DNA from: Acetatifactor sp.
Lineage (GTDB): Bacteria > Bacillota > Clostridia > Lachnospirales > Lachnospiraceae
Assembly (NCBI GenBank): GCA_022511465.1
Contig: JAFLRM010000012.1
Span: 1-64,000, forward strand
Length of the DNA stretch: 64,000 nt
Direction: 5' to 3'
Shown one piece after another: positions 51,661 through 59,662 of this stretch (positions within the stretch are counted from its first letter, which is position 1; each line of letters begins with the position of its first letter). Both the position numbers and the translations under genes were made by a program. Under the pieces are notes generated by a model, which worked only from the letters and a program-made list of their open reading frames with translations, was not told the DNA's origin and searched no databases.

Positions 51661-53124
51661 ATCAATCTTCTGTTTTCGTATATAATCCTGAAATCTGGTA
51701 ACCAGCCCTTTATCCAGCTTTCCCTCTTCCGCCATGGAAGTCAGGATCTCAAACGCTTTATCCAGTGGCATGGGCTTTTTGTAAGGTCTGTCCACAGCTA
51801 TCAGCGCCTCAAAGATATCCACCAGCGAGAGAATGCGGATCTCCGTGGGCATCTGCTCTGCCGTCAAGTGATTGGGGTAGCCGGAGCCGTCCAGAAACTC
51901 GTGGTGTGCCCCAGCCCACCTGGGCACGTCACTGTAATGAGTGCTGAAACTGATCTTGGAGAGAATCTCGCTGGTGATTACCACATGGCTCTCCATCACC
52001 TTTCTCTCCGCCGGAGTTAACGTCCCTCTCTTGATCAGCAGACAATCCGCCTCCTCCTCGCTCAGATAGGGAATCTCCTCTCCGTCAGCGCTGCGGTACA
52101 CCTTCTCTGCCAGCTCTCTGATCTTGGGCTCCAACTCATCCGGCAGATCGGGAAGCTCATTCACCTCGCGGACAAGTGCCTCCGCCTCCTCAAGATAGCG
52201 GCACTTCCCTTCACACTCTTCCCCGGAAATGCGATCCTCATAGAAATCTATCTTATAGTAACTTTTTAACAGCTTAAATTTTACTACAATGTCATCCAAG
52301 CGGCGCACCAACTTGGTGCTTTTGTTCATAATGGAGAGGGGAATACTCATCTTGCCAATGTCATGAAGACTGGCCGCCAGCACCAGCTGCTCCTTTCGGT
52401 CCTCATCAAAATGCTCCCCAAATCTTCCGGCGGCGTACTCCTTATTCAGATAATCCACAAATCCCGCAGCGTATTTCGTCACGTTGTTGGTATGACTCCC
52501 ATTGTAGGGAGTGCGCGCATCTATGATCGTTGACATGGTTACCACATAGGAGTACATCATATCCTTGATCTCTCTTAAGTATCTCAGGTTGGAAATGGAT
52601 ATGGATGCCTGCGACGCCAGTGACAGAACAACTTTCTCATAATCCGGATCGAAGGGTACGATCTGTCCCTTTTCCATAGCATTGATCAACTGCAGCACAC
52701 CGATCAACTCCCCATTCCGGCTCTTTAAGGGAATTACCAGCATGGATTGGGTATGATAGCCTGTCAGCGCGTCATACTTGCGCGGGCCGGAAAAATCAAA
52801 TTTCTCACTGTGGTATACATCCGCAATATTGACGATCTCCTCATGAATAGCGGAGTATGCACATACATTTTCTTCCCTCAGAGGCACCGGCGGCATGTCG
52901 ATGATCTCCCCGTCACCGCCCTGATAAATGCCCAGAGACACCGTTCGCATAATTTTAAAGTGCAGCTCCCCATCTTTATACAGATACAGAGTGCCTCCGT
53001 CACAGTTTGTGATATTCATGGCATTTTCCATGATCAGTTCAAACAGGCGATTATGATTTTTTTCGATGGTGAGCAAAATGCCCATTTCGAGAATTTCTTC
53101 GTACTGTCTCTCCGTAAGCTTCAT
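51643..53124 (-). CDS. GAF-HD-GYP domain phosphohydrolase
   Basis: 493 residues. The GAF domain is at about 15-175 ('MNITNCDGGTLYLYKDGELH', 'LVIPLKSRNGELIGVLQLIN'). The HD-GYP domain starts with 'MIDAR'-type lead-in, has catalytic 'LAASLHDIGKMSIP' and 'HHEFLDGSGYPNHL' (GYP retained), and 'ILSLVDIFEALIAVDRPYKK'. Between the HD and the GYP part about 100 extra residues are inserted, largely acidic helix ('KCRYLEEAEALVREVNELPD'). It may degrade cyclic dinucleotides. No GGDEF partner is in the window. Single gene. Confidence 0.9.
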   Translation of the reverse strand: MKLTERQYEEILEMGILLTIEKNHNRLFELIMENAMNITNCDGGTLYLYKDGELHFKIMRTVSLGIYQGGDGEIIDMPPVPLREENVCAYSAIHEEIVNIADVYHSEKFDFSGPRKYDALTGYHTQSMLVIPLKSRNGELIGVLQLINAMEKGQIVPFDPDYEKVVLSLASQASISISNLRYLREIKDMMYSYVVTMSTIIDARTPYNGSHTNNVTKYAAGFVDYLNKEYAAGRFGEHFDEDRKEQLVLAASLHDIGKMSIPLSIMNKSTKLVRRLDDIVVKFKLLKSYYKIDFYEDRISGEECEGKCRYLEEAEALVREVNELPDLPDELEPKIRELAEKVYRSADGEEIPYLSEEEADCLLIKRGTLTPAERKVMESHVVITSEILSKISFSTHYSDVPRWAGAHHEFLDGSGYPNHLTAEQMPTEIRILSLVDIFEALIAVDRPYKKPMPLDKAFEILTSMAEEGKLDKGLVTRFQDYIRKQKIDCRTDD

Positions 53125-53252
53125 ATTGACAAGTCCCCTTGCGTTTTCGCGTAAAAAAGTAAAATGTGGAATTGAAAAAAGTTATCATATTCGTTATAAT
53201 ACATATGTTGTAGCCAACAACTGCACTAAAACAGCCACAATCGGAGGCTATT

Positions 53253-54038
53253 ATGTCCATCATCGAGATTATACCAAAAAGAGAAGAAATAGGCAAGTCA
53301 TTGGAACTTGCTGACAGATATAACGCCGCATTTGAGTACAACGATTTCTTTGCGCCGGAAGTTTTGGATGACCCCGGGCAGGTGGATTCGTTAATATCCT
53401 TTTATCTAAAGCAACCCCACGACCGAAGCAGAGACACGCTGCATGGCGTTTTTCTGGATATCGCCATCCACAGTTCTGACTCCCTGATCCGGCGCGCATC
53501 CGACCAGAGGATCCGTCAGTCCATGGACATTGCCAGAGCGCTTTCGCTCCGCGGTGTAGTGTTCCACACCAACCTGATCGCCAATTTCCGCAACAAGGCA
53601 TACCGGCAGGGCTGGCTGAACAAAAATCGGGATTATTTCACCGCACTTGCGGCAGAATATCCAGAGATAAATATTTATATGGAAAATATGTTTGATCTGA
53701 CTCCGGATCCCTTTGCCGCTTTTGGCTCTGCCACAAGAGAATGTCCCAATCTGCACCTGTGTCTGGATGTAGCTCACGCCCACCTCTCGGACATTCCCAT
53801 CGGCGAATGGTTTGAACAGACCGCGGCGGATATCCGTCATCTCCATATAAACGACAACGACGGTGTCTTCGACCTGCATCAAGCGGTGGGACAGGGTACC
53901 ATTGATTGGCACAACGTGGATCACTGGCTTCGCCATTATCAGGTCGCCGCCTCTGTGCTGATAGAGACTTCCTCCATCGAATGTCAGGAGCAGTCTCTGT
54001 CCTATATGGAGCAGAATCATATTTATCCCTTTACCTGA
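53253..54038 (+). CDS. Sugar phosphate isomerase/epimerase-like TIM barrel
   Basis: 261 residues of the xylose isomerase-like barrel family (AP endonuclease 2 fold). Metal-ligand motifs are 'NIYMENMFD', 'LHLCLDVAHAHLS', 'IRHLHINDNDG' and 'ASVLIETSSIE'. GGAGG precedes the ATG. Its function is probably sugar or sugar-phosphate isomerisation, though the fold also serves dehydratases and endonuclease IV. It is transcribed alone between divergent and convergent neighbours. Confidence 0.85.
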   Translation: MSIIEIIPKREEIGKSLELADRYNAAFEYNDFFAPEVLDDPGQVDSLISFYLKQPHDRSRDTLHGVFLDIAIHSSDSLIRRASDQRIRQSMDIARALSLRGVVFHTNLIANFRNKAYRQGWLNKNRDYFTALAAEYPEINIYMENMFDLTPDPFAAFGSATRECPNLHLCLDVAHAHLSDIPIGEWFEQTAADIRHLHINDNDGVFDLHQAVGQGTIDWHNVDHWLRHYQVAASVLIETSSIECQEQSLSYMEQNHIYPFT

Positions 54039-54076
54039 CAACGGATGCGGTGCTTCAAAACACATTTTTATGATAA

Positions 54077-54121
54077 CAAAACCGTACGGCCCTTATAAAC
54101 TGTAGGTACCGTACGGTTTTA
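54077..54121 (+). terminator. Terminator after TIM-barrel gene
   Basis: AAAACCGTACGG pairs perfectly with CCGTACGGTTTT around a 21-base loop. The A-run and T-run make it bidirectional, serving also the convergent gene at 54153. Confidence 0.85.
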
Positions 54122-54152
54122 TGGTTTCTTTTCCTATCATTTTAATGATGAA

Positions 54153-54734
54153 TTATTTAAAAAAGTATTGTGTTTGCTCGTCTGCTTTCACAGTAAATTG
54201 AATTTCTTTCGCGTAAGTAGTAGCATCACCTTGCACGTGAGTGAGACCATCCTTAAGGGTATAAACCGTATCCTTTTTTAATGTATAAGATCCCGTAAGA
54301 TAAATTGCATTCTCCGCATTATTGCCTGAGGCATCTTTGCTGCTCTTTAGACATCTGCGTAGTTCCCACTGAGGCTGTCCTGCGCCCTCCGCAGGTTTTT
54401 TCATAACTTTCCAACCGTCAAACTTCATTCCCACCTCAATCTGCGAGTATATCCCCAAACTATTGTAGTCCGGTATGGTATAGTTCTTGCCTTTCTCTAT
54501 GTTGACAATTGACAGAAAGTTATTGTTATCGTCCAGATAATGAATCAGCATGCCCTGATCAGCCCCTTCCGGGAACTCCAGCACATCGCCCTCTTGTACC
54601 ACTGTTTCACCCACCTTTACATCGGATGGCGAATAATTCTCAGCATATACCCTCGGAATCGCAACTCCTACAAACATTGCAAACGCAACGGCAACACACA
54701 GAACAGCCTTTCTCACAATTTCTTTTCTCCTCAT
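54153..54734 (-). CDS. Secreted protein with InlB-type fold elements
   Basis: 193 residues with a signal peptide (to about residue 31, 'AIPRVYAE'). The mature part has 'LIHYLDDNNNFLSIVNIEKG' and 'VGMKFDGWKVMKKPAEG', reminiscent of Listeria-Bacteroides repeat strands ('F.GW'), and is beta-rich. No sortase signal is seen. It begins 20 bases after the kinase-like fragment gene on the same strand, so co-transcription is possible. Function unknown. Confidence 0.7.
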   Translation of the reverse strand: MRRKEIVRKAVLCVAVAFAMFVGVAIPRVYAENYSPSDVKVGETVVQEGDVLEFPEGADQGMLIHYLDDNNNFLSIVNIEKGKNYTIPDYNSLGIYSQIEVGMKFDGWKVMKKPAEGAGQPQWELRRCLKSSKDASGNNAENAIYLTGSYTLKKDTVYTLKDGLTHVQGDATTYAKEIQFTVKADEQTQYFFK

Positions 54735-54754
54735 AGCGATCTCAACCTTTCTCT

Positions 54755-55006
54755 TCAGCCCTGAAGCCCTCTGGCCTGTCTGTCCATATCCTCCACGACA
54801 ATGTCATAAATCTCCCCCAACGTAGCGCAATACTCCAACAGCTTCCAAGGCTCGTTGGTGTGGAAATGAACCTTGATCAAATCCTCGTCTCCTACCGCCA
54901 ACAGACTATCTCCCTTGAAGTTGTCCGTAATATAATCGTTGATCTCGTCCTCGTCCAGATCCTCTCCCTCGATCAGCAGCTGTGTATCATAACGAAATTC
55001 CAGCAT
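54755..55006 (-). CDS. Standalone FakA/DAK-type C-terminal domain
   Basis: 83 residues matching the C-terminal part of fatty-acid kinase FakA (YloV): 'YDTQLLIEGEDLDEDEINDY', 'NFKGDSLLAVGDEDLIKVHF', 'HTNEPWKLLEYCATLGEI'. The kinase (DhaL) part is absent and the frame has its own GGGAG site and ATG, so it is a small independent protein rather than a broken gene. Its annotation in related genomes is 'kinase to dihydroxyacetone kinase'. The role is unknown; it could bind a FakB-like or DhaL-like partner. Confidence 0.8.
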   Translation of the reverse strand: MLEFRYDTQLLIEGEDLDEDEINDYITDNFKGDSLLAVGDEDLIKVHFHTNEPWKLLEYCATLGEIYDIVVEDMDRQARGLQG

Positions 55007-55137
55007 AGTGCTCTCCCTTCCTCTCGTCTAAATTTTAAACGCATAATACAGTATACCCCATTTTTTTCCATTTGCATAGATTTGACAAAAAATTTATTTG
55101 TTTTTTATACCTTTTTACAGTTTTATAAAAAGAAGAA

Positions 55138-55166
55138 TTGACTTCATTTTATCAGGATATTATACT
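55138..55166 (+). promoter_or_regulatory. luxS promoter
   Basis: TTGACT (55138-55143) and TATACT (55161-55166) are spaced by 17 bases, giving a leader of about 40 bases. Confidence 0.8.
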
Positions 55167-55214
55167 TATTTTGGATAAAGGGGATTTGTATAAAACAGAA
55201 AAGAGGATCATAGC

Positions 55215-55694
55215 ATGGAAAAAATCACAAGCTTTACCATCGATCATATCAAATTACAGCCCGGCGTCTATGTATCTCGAAAGGACACCGTAGGCGCGGA
55301 GGTCATCACTACCTTTGACCTGAGAATGACCAGCCCCAACGAGGAACCGGTGATGAACACCGCAGAGGTACATACCATTGAGCATCTGGGGGCCACCTTT
55401 CTGCGCAACCATGCGGAATTCAAGGAAAAGACCATCTACTTTGGACCCATGGGCTGTCGCACCGGATTTTATCTGCTGCTGGCAGGCGATCACACTTCCA
55501 AGGATATTGTACCACTGATGGTGGAGATGTACGAGTTCATTCGGGATTACAAGGGCGAAGTGCCTGGCGCATCCCCCAAGGACTGCGGCAATTATCTGGA
55601 TATGAATCTGGGCATGGCAAATTATCTGGCGAAAAAATATCTGGACGATGTGCTCTATAATATCAGTGCGGACAGGCTGGTTTATCCCCAGTAA
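55215..55694 (+). CDS. luxS: S-ribosylhomocysteine lyase
   Basis: 159 residues, full length. It cleaves S-ribosylhomocysteine to homocysteine and the AI-2 precursor DPD. The metal site is His53 and His57 in 'HTIEHL' plus Cys124 in 'DCGNYLDMN'; the catalytic Cys81 is in 'PMGCRTGFY'. It lies 57 bases before mtnN, the enzyme for the preceding step, so the two complete SAH recycling in one unit. Confidence 0.97.
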   Translation: MEKITSFTIDHIKLQPGVYVSRKDTVGAEVITTFDLRMTSPNEEPVMNTAEVHTIEHLGATFLRNHAEFKEKTIYFGPMGCRTGFYLLLAGDHTSKDIVPLMVEMYEFIRDYKGEVPGASPKDCGNYLDMNLGMANYLAKKYLDDVLYNISADRLVYPQ

Positions 55695-55751
55695 TTTTTC
55701 GCAAGTAATAGATAATCTCGGAAAACACAAAATACAAAAATGGAGGAAGTT

Positions 55752-56450
55752 ATGAGCAAGATTGGAATTATCGGAGCCATGGATCTGGAGTTGGAGGAAT
55801 TGAAGTCCAAAATGCAGATCTCTCAGATCGTAAAGAAGGCAAATATGGACTTTTATGAGGGCACGTTGAGCGGTGCGAATGTAGTCATCGTAAAATGCGG
55901 TATCGGTAAGATCAACGCCGCACTCTGCGTACAGATTCTCGCGGATGTTTTCTCCGTAACCCATGTGATCAACACCGGTATCGCCGGATCTTTGAATGCC
56001 AAGCTGGATATCGGCGATATCCTGATCTCCAAAGATGCCCTTCATCATGACATGGATGTCACAATTTTTGGCTACGCCCTCGGCGAAGTTCCTCAGATGG
56101 GCTTTAGAGAGTTTCAGGCGGATGATAACCTGATCCAACTTGCAAAGACCACCTGTGAAGAGGTCAACCCGGACTTGCATGTCATGGTCGGCCGCGTGGT
56201 CAGCGGTGACCAGTTCATTTCCAGCAAAGAGGTAAAGGAGCGCCTGATCTCCAATTTTCAGGGGGATTGCGCTGAGATGGAGGGAGCCTCGATCGCTCAT
56301 GGCGCATATTTGAACAACATTCCCTTTGTTATTATCCGGGCAATTTCCGACAAGGCGGATGACAGCGCTGAGATGGATTATCCCACCTTTGAGCGCGCGG
56401 CCGCAAAGCACTCCGCAAGATTGGTAGAAAATATGGTGGGCAGGATCTGA
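55752..56450 (+). CDS. mtnN: 5'-methylthioadenosine/S-adenosylhomocysteine nucleosidase
   Basis: 232 residues from MSKIGIIGAMDLELEEL; GGAGGA sits 6 bases before this ATG. It hydrolyses SAH to S-ribosylhomocysteine and adenine, feeding LuxS, and also methylthioadenosine. Catalytic Glu13 in the 'GAMDLELEEL' start (family form GAMEEE), the purine-binding 'EMEGASIAHGAYLNNIPFV' and acid Asp in 'IRAISDKADD' are present. It is followed by its own terminator. Confidence 0.96.
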   Translation: MSKIGIIGAMDLELEELKSKMQISQIVKKANMDFYEGTLSGANVVIVKCGIGKINAALCVQILADVFSVTHVINTGIAGSLNAKLDIGDILISKDALHHDMDVTIFGYALGEVPQMGFREFQADDNLIQLAKTTCEEVNPDLHVMVGRVVSGDQFISSKEVKERLISNFQGDCAEMEGASIAHGAYLNNIPFVIIRAISDKADDSAEMDYPTFERAAAKHSARLVENMVGRI

Positions 56451-56467
56451 TCCTACCCACCTTTTTT
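56435..56467 (+). terminator. Terminator of luxS-mtnN
   Basis: GGTGGG.AGGATC pairs with GATCCT.CCCACC, then TTTTTT. The stem begins in the last mtnN codons. Confidence 0.88.
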
Positions 56468-56504
56468 ATGCTCACACCCTGCTCTAAATGCTGGAGTTTT
56501 CCGG

Positions 56505-56942
56505 TTACTCTGTCTTCTTTTTATTAAATACGAACAGCTTGCTGAACACATAGTTTGCGATAGTCACCAGTACAGCAGAAATCAATGTGGCGATCACCAG
56601 ATTCATGCCCAGAAGATTGCCCAAAACCTGCATCACCACAATGTCCAAGATCCAAGTGGATACGCGGGATAGTACAAATTTGGGAGCCTCTGTCAACATC
56701 GGCCCATGGCTCTTAAACACAAACTTACGGTTGGTAAAATAGGCAAAAGTCACTCCCGCTACCCAATTGATGGTGCTGAGCACAAAATTCTGCACAGAGG
56801 TAGGATTCATCGTGTTGTCATACAGGATAAAATTTGCAATAAACTTTGCCGCAAAGGCCACAATAGTCGTCAATACTCCCACTATCAGGTAAGTGATGAT
56901 CTCCTCGTATTTTATCCAAAGTTCTTTTATCTTCTCTATCAT
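56505..56942 (-). CDS. GtrA-family membrane protein
   Basis: 145 residues from MIEKIKELWIKYEEIITYL (GAGGAA upstream; the longer frame above is unsupported). Four spans and the conserved 'LIVGVLTTIVAFAAKFIAN', 'WVAGVTFAYFTNRKFVFKS' and 'TIANYVFSKLFVF' identify GtrA (PF04138), which moves polyprenyl-linked glucose or similar across the membrane in wall or polymer glycosylation. No GtrB-like transferase is adjacent; the GT-C-like protein at 59663 is the nearest possible partner. Confidence 0.9.
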   Translation of the reverse strand: MIEKIKELWIKYEEIITYLIVGVLTTIVAFAAKFIANFILYDNTMNPTSVQNFVLSTINWVAGVTFAYFTNRKFVFKSHGPMLTEAPKFVLSRVSTWILDIVVMQVLGNLLGMNLVIATLISAVLVTIANYVFSKLFVFNKKKTE

Positions 56943-57038
56943 TATCTTTCCTCGCTCTGTTGCTTTTGTCGATCGCAACGGTAATAACTTATCAGGATCT
57001 TCGCTGCTTGTCAAGTTTCTTTCCATGACTGATAGTCG

Positions 57039-58001
57039 CTACGGATTCACAAGATTTCGCACCTTGCCTTCCTGAAACGCTTTGATGTTGTCATAGACAC
57101 CCTGTACACACCGGGTTCGTGCTTCCACACTGCCCCATGCCAGATGTGGTGTTATAATGATCTGGTTACTGTCCTTTAACTTGCTCAGAGGATTGCTTAA
57201 TTCCAACGGTTCCTTCTCCAGCACATCCAAGCCTGCTGCCGCAATCTCCCCAGCCATTAGTGCCTCGTACAGGTCTGGGTTGTTCACCACCTGCCCCCTC
57301 GCCACATTGATCAAAATTGCGGTCTTTTTCATCTTCCGCAGCGCTTCCCTGTTGATCAGGTTGCGGGACAGGTCGCTGAGAGGACAATGCAGAGAGAGAA
57401 AATCACTCTCCCGTAACAGTGTATCCTTATCCACCTGTTCATAATCCGTGCATGTGCTCTTCCCCGTGATAGAGTGAAAAATCACCTTGCATCCAAAGGC
57501 TGTGGCAATCTTCGCCACTCTTCTGCCGATGTTTCCCATGCCTACGATTCCCCACGTCTTGCCTTCCAGCTCGTAGAAAGGAATGTCAAAGTTAGAAAAC
57601 CGGTCCTGGGCACTATATTCGCCAGATTTGACATACGTGTCATAATATGACAATTTTTGACAGAGCGCCAGCGCAAGGGTGAAAGTGTGCTGCGCTACCA
57701 TACTGGTGGAGTAGTCCACCACGTTGCACACTTGAATCCCACGAGATTTACAATAGGCCAGATCGCAATTGTCGTAGCCTGTGGCAAACTCGCAGATCAA
57801 CTTCACATTTGGTGCATCCTTCAAGGACGCCTCATTCATAGGGGATTTATTTGCGACAATAATGTCAGCTTCCTTGACGCGCTCCCGCACCTCCTCTATG
57901 GTAACTGTATTTCGATAGTAGGTCACGTTCCCCAAATCCTCAAAGCAATCCACGGGAATATCCGGGCCTACACTGTTTCTCTCTAAAACTACAATGTTCA
58001 C
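57039..58001 (-). CDS. D-2-hydroxyacid dehydrogenase
   Basis: 320 residues with a GTG start that overlaps the upstream stop (GTGA). The NAD site is 'TWGIVGMGNIGRRVAKIATA', followed by 'HCPLSDLSRNLINREALRKM', the Arg of 'LINVARGQVVNN' and the acidic/His pair around 'GAAGLDVLEKEPL' and 'IITPHLAWGS'. The family includes hydroxypyruvate/glyoxylate reductase and D-lactate dehydrogenase; the substrate cannot be told. Close overlap with the small membrane frame suggests a shared transcript. Confidence 0.92.
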   Translation of the reverse strand: MNIVVLERNSVGPDIPVDCFEDLGNVTYYRNTVTIEEVRERVKEADIIVANKSPMNEASLKDAPNVKLICEFATGYDNCDLAYCKSRGIQVCNVVDYSTSMVAQHTFTLALALCQKLSYYDTYVKSGEYSAQDRFSNFDIPFYELEGKTWGIVGMGNIGRRVAKIATAFGCKVIFHSITGKSTCTDYEQVDKDTLLRESDFLSLHCPLSDLSRNLINREALRKMKKTAILINVARGQVVNNPDLYEALMAGEIAAAGLDVLEKEPLELSNPLSKLKDSNQIIITPHLAWGSVEARTRCVQGVYDNIKAFQEGKVRNLVNP

Positions 58002-58137
58002 TGTCTACTCACATTCTGCCGCTTTTGCGGCGACATAATTCTAAGCAACCATTCCTTCTCTTTGGCAATATTTATAGTAATTGCCAACCAATATACAATC
58101 AACAGCACTAAAACAATTTGCAAAAAAGCTTGTCCAT
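57998..58137 (-). pseudogene. Small membrane protein frame split at a T6 run
   Basis: An AGGAGG precedes an ATG (58135-58137) whose frame stops after nine codons (MDKLFCKLF). One more T in the TTTTTT run at about 58121-58126 would join it to a frame of 46 codons: 'FLQIVLVLLIVYWLAITINI' as a membrane span, then 'AKEKEWLLRIMSPQKRQNVS'. That frame ends in TGA overlapping the dehydrogenase GTG. The ribosome site and the overlap both fit a real small gene disrupted, or slipping, at the T-run. Confidence 0.5.
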
Positions 58138-58152
58138 TTTCTTTCCTCCTCC

Positions 58153-58185
58153 AAGAAAATGCACTCTGCCAAACGACAGAGTGCA
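58153..58185 (-). terminator. Hairpin upstream of the small gene, downstream in the map of pgi stop
   Basis: On the minus strand TGCACTCTG pairs with CAGAGTGCA around an 8-base loop, followed by TTTTCTT. It lies 16 bases past the pgi stop and ends that transcript. Confidence 0.82.
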
Positions 58186-58200
58186 CCTTTATCCTATTAC

Positions 58201-59550
58201 TTACAGTCTCTTTAAGAGCGCCTCTCGCTGCTCCTCGTAGCCGGGCTTTCCAAGCAGAGCAAACATGTTTTTCTTATAGCTCTCCACGCCGGGCTGGTTG
58301 AAGGGGTTCACACCCAGCAGATAGCCGCTGACACCGCAGGCGAACTCGAAGAAGTAGAACAGCTCACCCAGATAAAACTCGTTAACCTCCGGGATATTGA
58401 CTACAAAGTTGGGCACCTGACCGTCGGTGTGAGCCAAGATCGTGCCGTTCATAGCGCTCTTATTCACAAAATCAACGGTCTTGCCAGCCAGATAGTTCAG
58501 ACCATCCAAATCCACAGGCTCCTCGCCAATGATAATCTCCTCTCTGGACTGCTCTACATTGATGACGGTCTCAAACATGATCCTTGCACCGTCCTGAATG
58601 AACTGCCCCATAGAGTGCAGATCAGTGGTCAGATCCACGCTCGCAGGGAAGAGACCCTTCTGATCCTTGCCTTCGCTCTCACCAAAGAGCTGCTTCCACC
58701 ACTCGCTCACATAGTGTACTGCCGGCTCATAGTTGGCCAAAATCTCCACAGACTTGCCCTTGCGGAGCAGGATATTGCGCAGCGCCGCATACTGTAATGC
58801 GTCGTTGCTCTCAAAATCATTCTCCAGAGCGCGCTTGCGTCCGCTTGCTGCGCCCTCCATCAGCTTGTCAATGTCTGCGCCGCTGGCTGCGATAGGAAGC
58901 AAACCTACAGCGGTCAGTACGGAGAAACGTCCTCCCACATCGTCCGGAACTACAAATGTTGCATAGCCTTCCTCGTCTGCCAGATTCTTCAGGCTTCCTC
59001 TCGCCTTGTCAGTGGTGGCGTAAATTCTCTTGGCTGCACCTTCCTTACCGTACTTTTTCTCCAGCTTCTCCTTAAATACGCGGAAAGCGATGGCCGGCTC
59101 GGTGGTGGTGCCGGACTTGGAGATCATGTTGATGGAAAAATCTCTGTCTCCTACCACATCCATCAAGTGCTTTAAGTATGTAGAGCTGATAGAGTTGCCG
59201 CAGAAATAAATTTCCGGAGCCTTGCGCACACTCTTGTCCAGCGAATTGTAAAAGCTATGGCTCAAAAACTCGATAGCCGCTCTCGCTCCCAGGTAGGAAC
59301 CGCCGATGCCGATCACCAAAAGCACTTCGGAATCGCTCTGGATCTGCTTTGCAGCCTCTTTGATCCTCGCAAACTCCTCCTTGTCGTAGTCAACCGGCAG
59401 ATCGACCCAACCTAAAAAGTCGTTGCCTGCACCGTTCTTGGATACCAGTACCTCCTTGGCATCCAGCGCCAGCTTCTTCATGTAGCCAATCTCTTCGTCG
59501 GAAATGAAAGAACCTGTCTTGGAATAATCAAATGTCACCTGTTTGCTCAT
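58201..59550 (-). CDS. pgi: Glucose-6-phosphate isomerase
   Basis: 449 residues from [22 protein letters not shown] lies 9 bases upstream, so the longer open frame is not used. It interconverts glucose-6-phosphate and fructose-6-phosphate in glycolysis. Signatures are '[20 protein letters not shown]', '[19 protein letters not shown]', '[20 protein letters not shown]' and the C-terminal '[20 protein letters not shown]' with the catalytic Lys. Length fits the Gram-positive form. Confidence 0.97.
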   Translation of the reverse strand: MSKQVTFDYSKTGSFISDEEIGYMKKLALDAKEVLVSKNGAGNDFLGWVDLPVDYDKEEFARIKEAAKQIQSDSEVLLVIGIGGSYLGARAAIEFLSHSFYNSLDKSVRKAPEIYFCGNSISSTYLKHLMDVVGDRDFSINMISKSGTTTEPAIAFRVFKEKLEKKYGKEGAAKRIYATTDKARGSLKNLADEEGYATFVVPDDVGGRFSVLTAVGLLPIAASGADIDKLMEGAASGRKRALENDFESNDALQYAALRNILLRKGKSVEILANYEPAVHYVSEWWKQLFGESEGKDQKGLFPASVDLTTDLHSMGQFIQDGARIMFETVINVEQSREEIIIGEEPVDLDGLNYLAGKTVDFVNKSAMNGTILAHTDGQVPNFVVNIPEVNEFYLGELFYFFEFACGVSGYLLGVNPFNQPGVESYKKNMFALLGKPGYEEQREALLKRL

Positions 59551-59662
59551 AGTCTTCGCTCCTTTTCCCAATACCCGAATCAGGTAGTCATTCGGTGGCT
59601 TTATGCCTTTTCTACAGTGTAGCAAAGTTGCAAGGCAAATTCAAGATTATAGTAAAAATTTT

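Noticed and set aside
55254-56411. Long minus-strand open frame opposite luxS and mtnN
   Set aside because: Both plus-strand genes have full catalytic motifs; the opposite frame has no known pattern.
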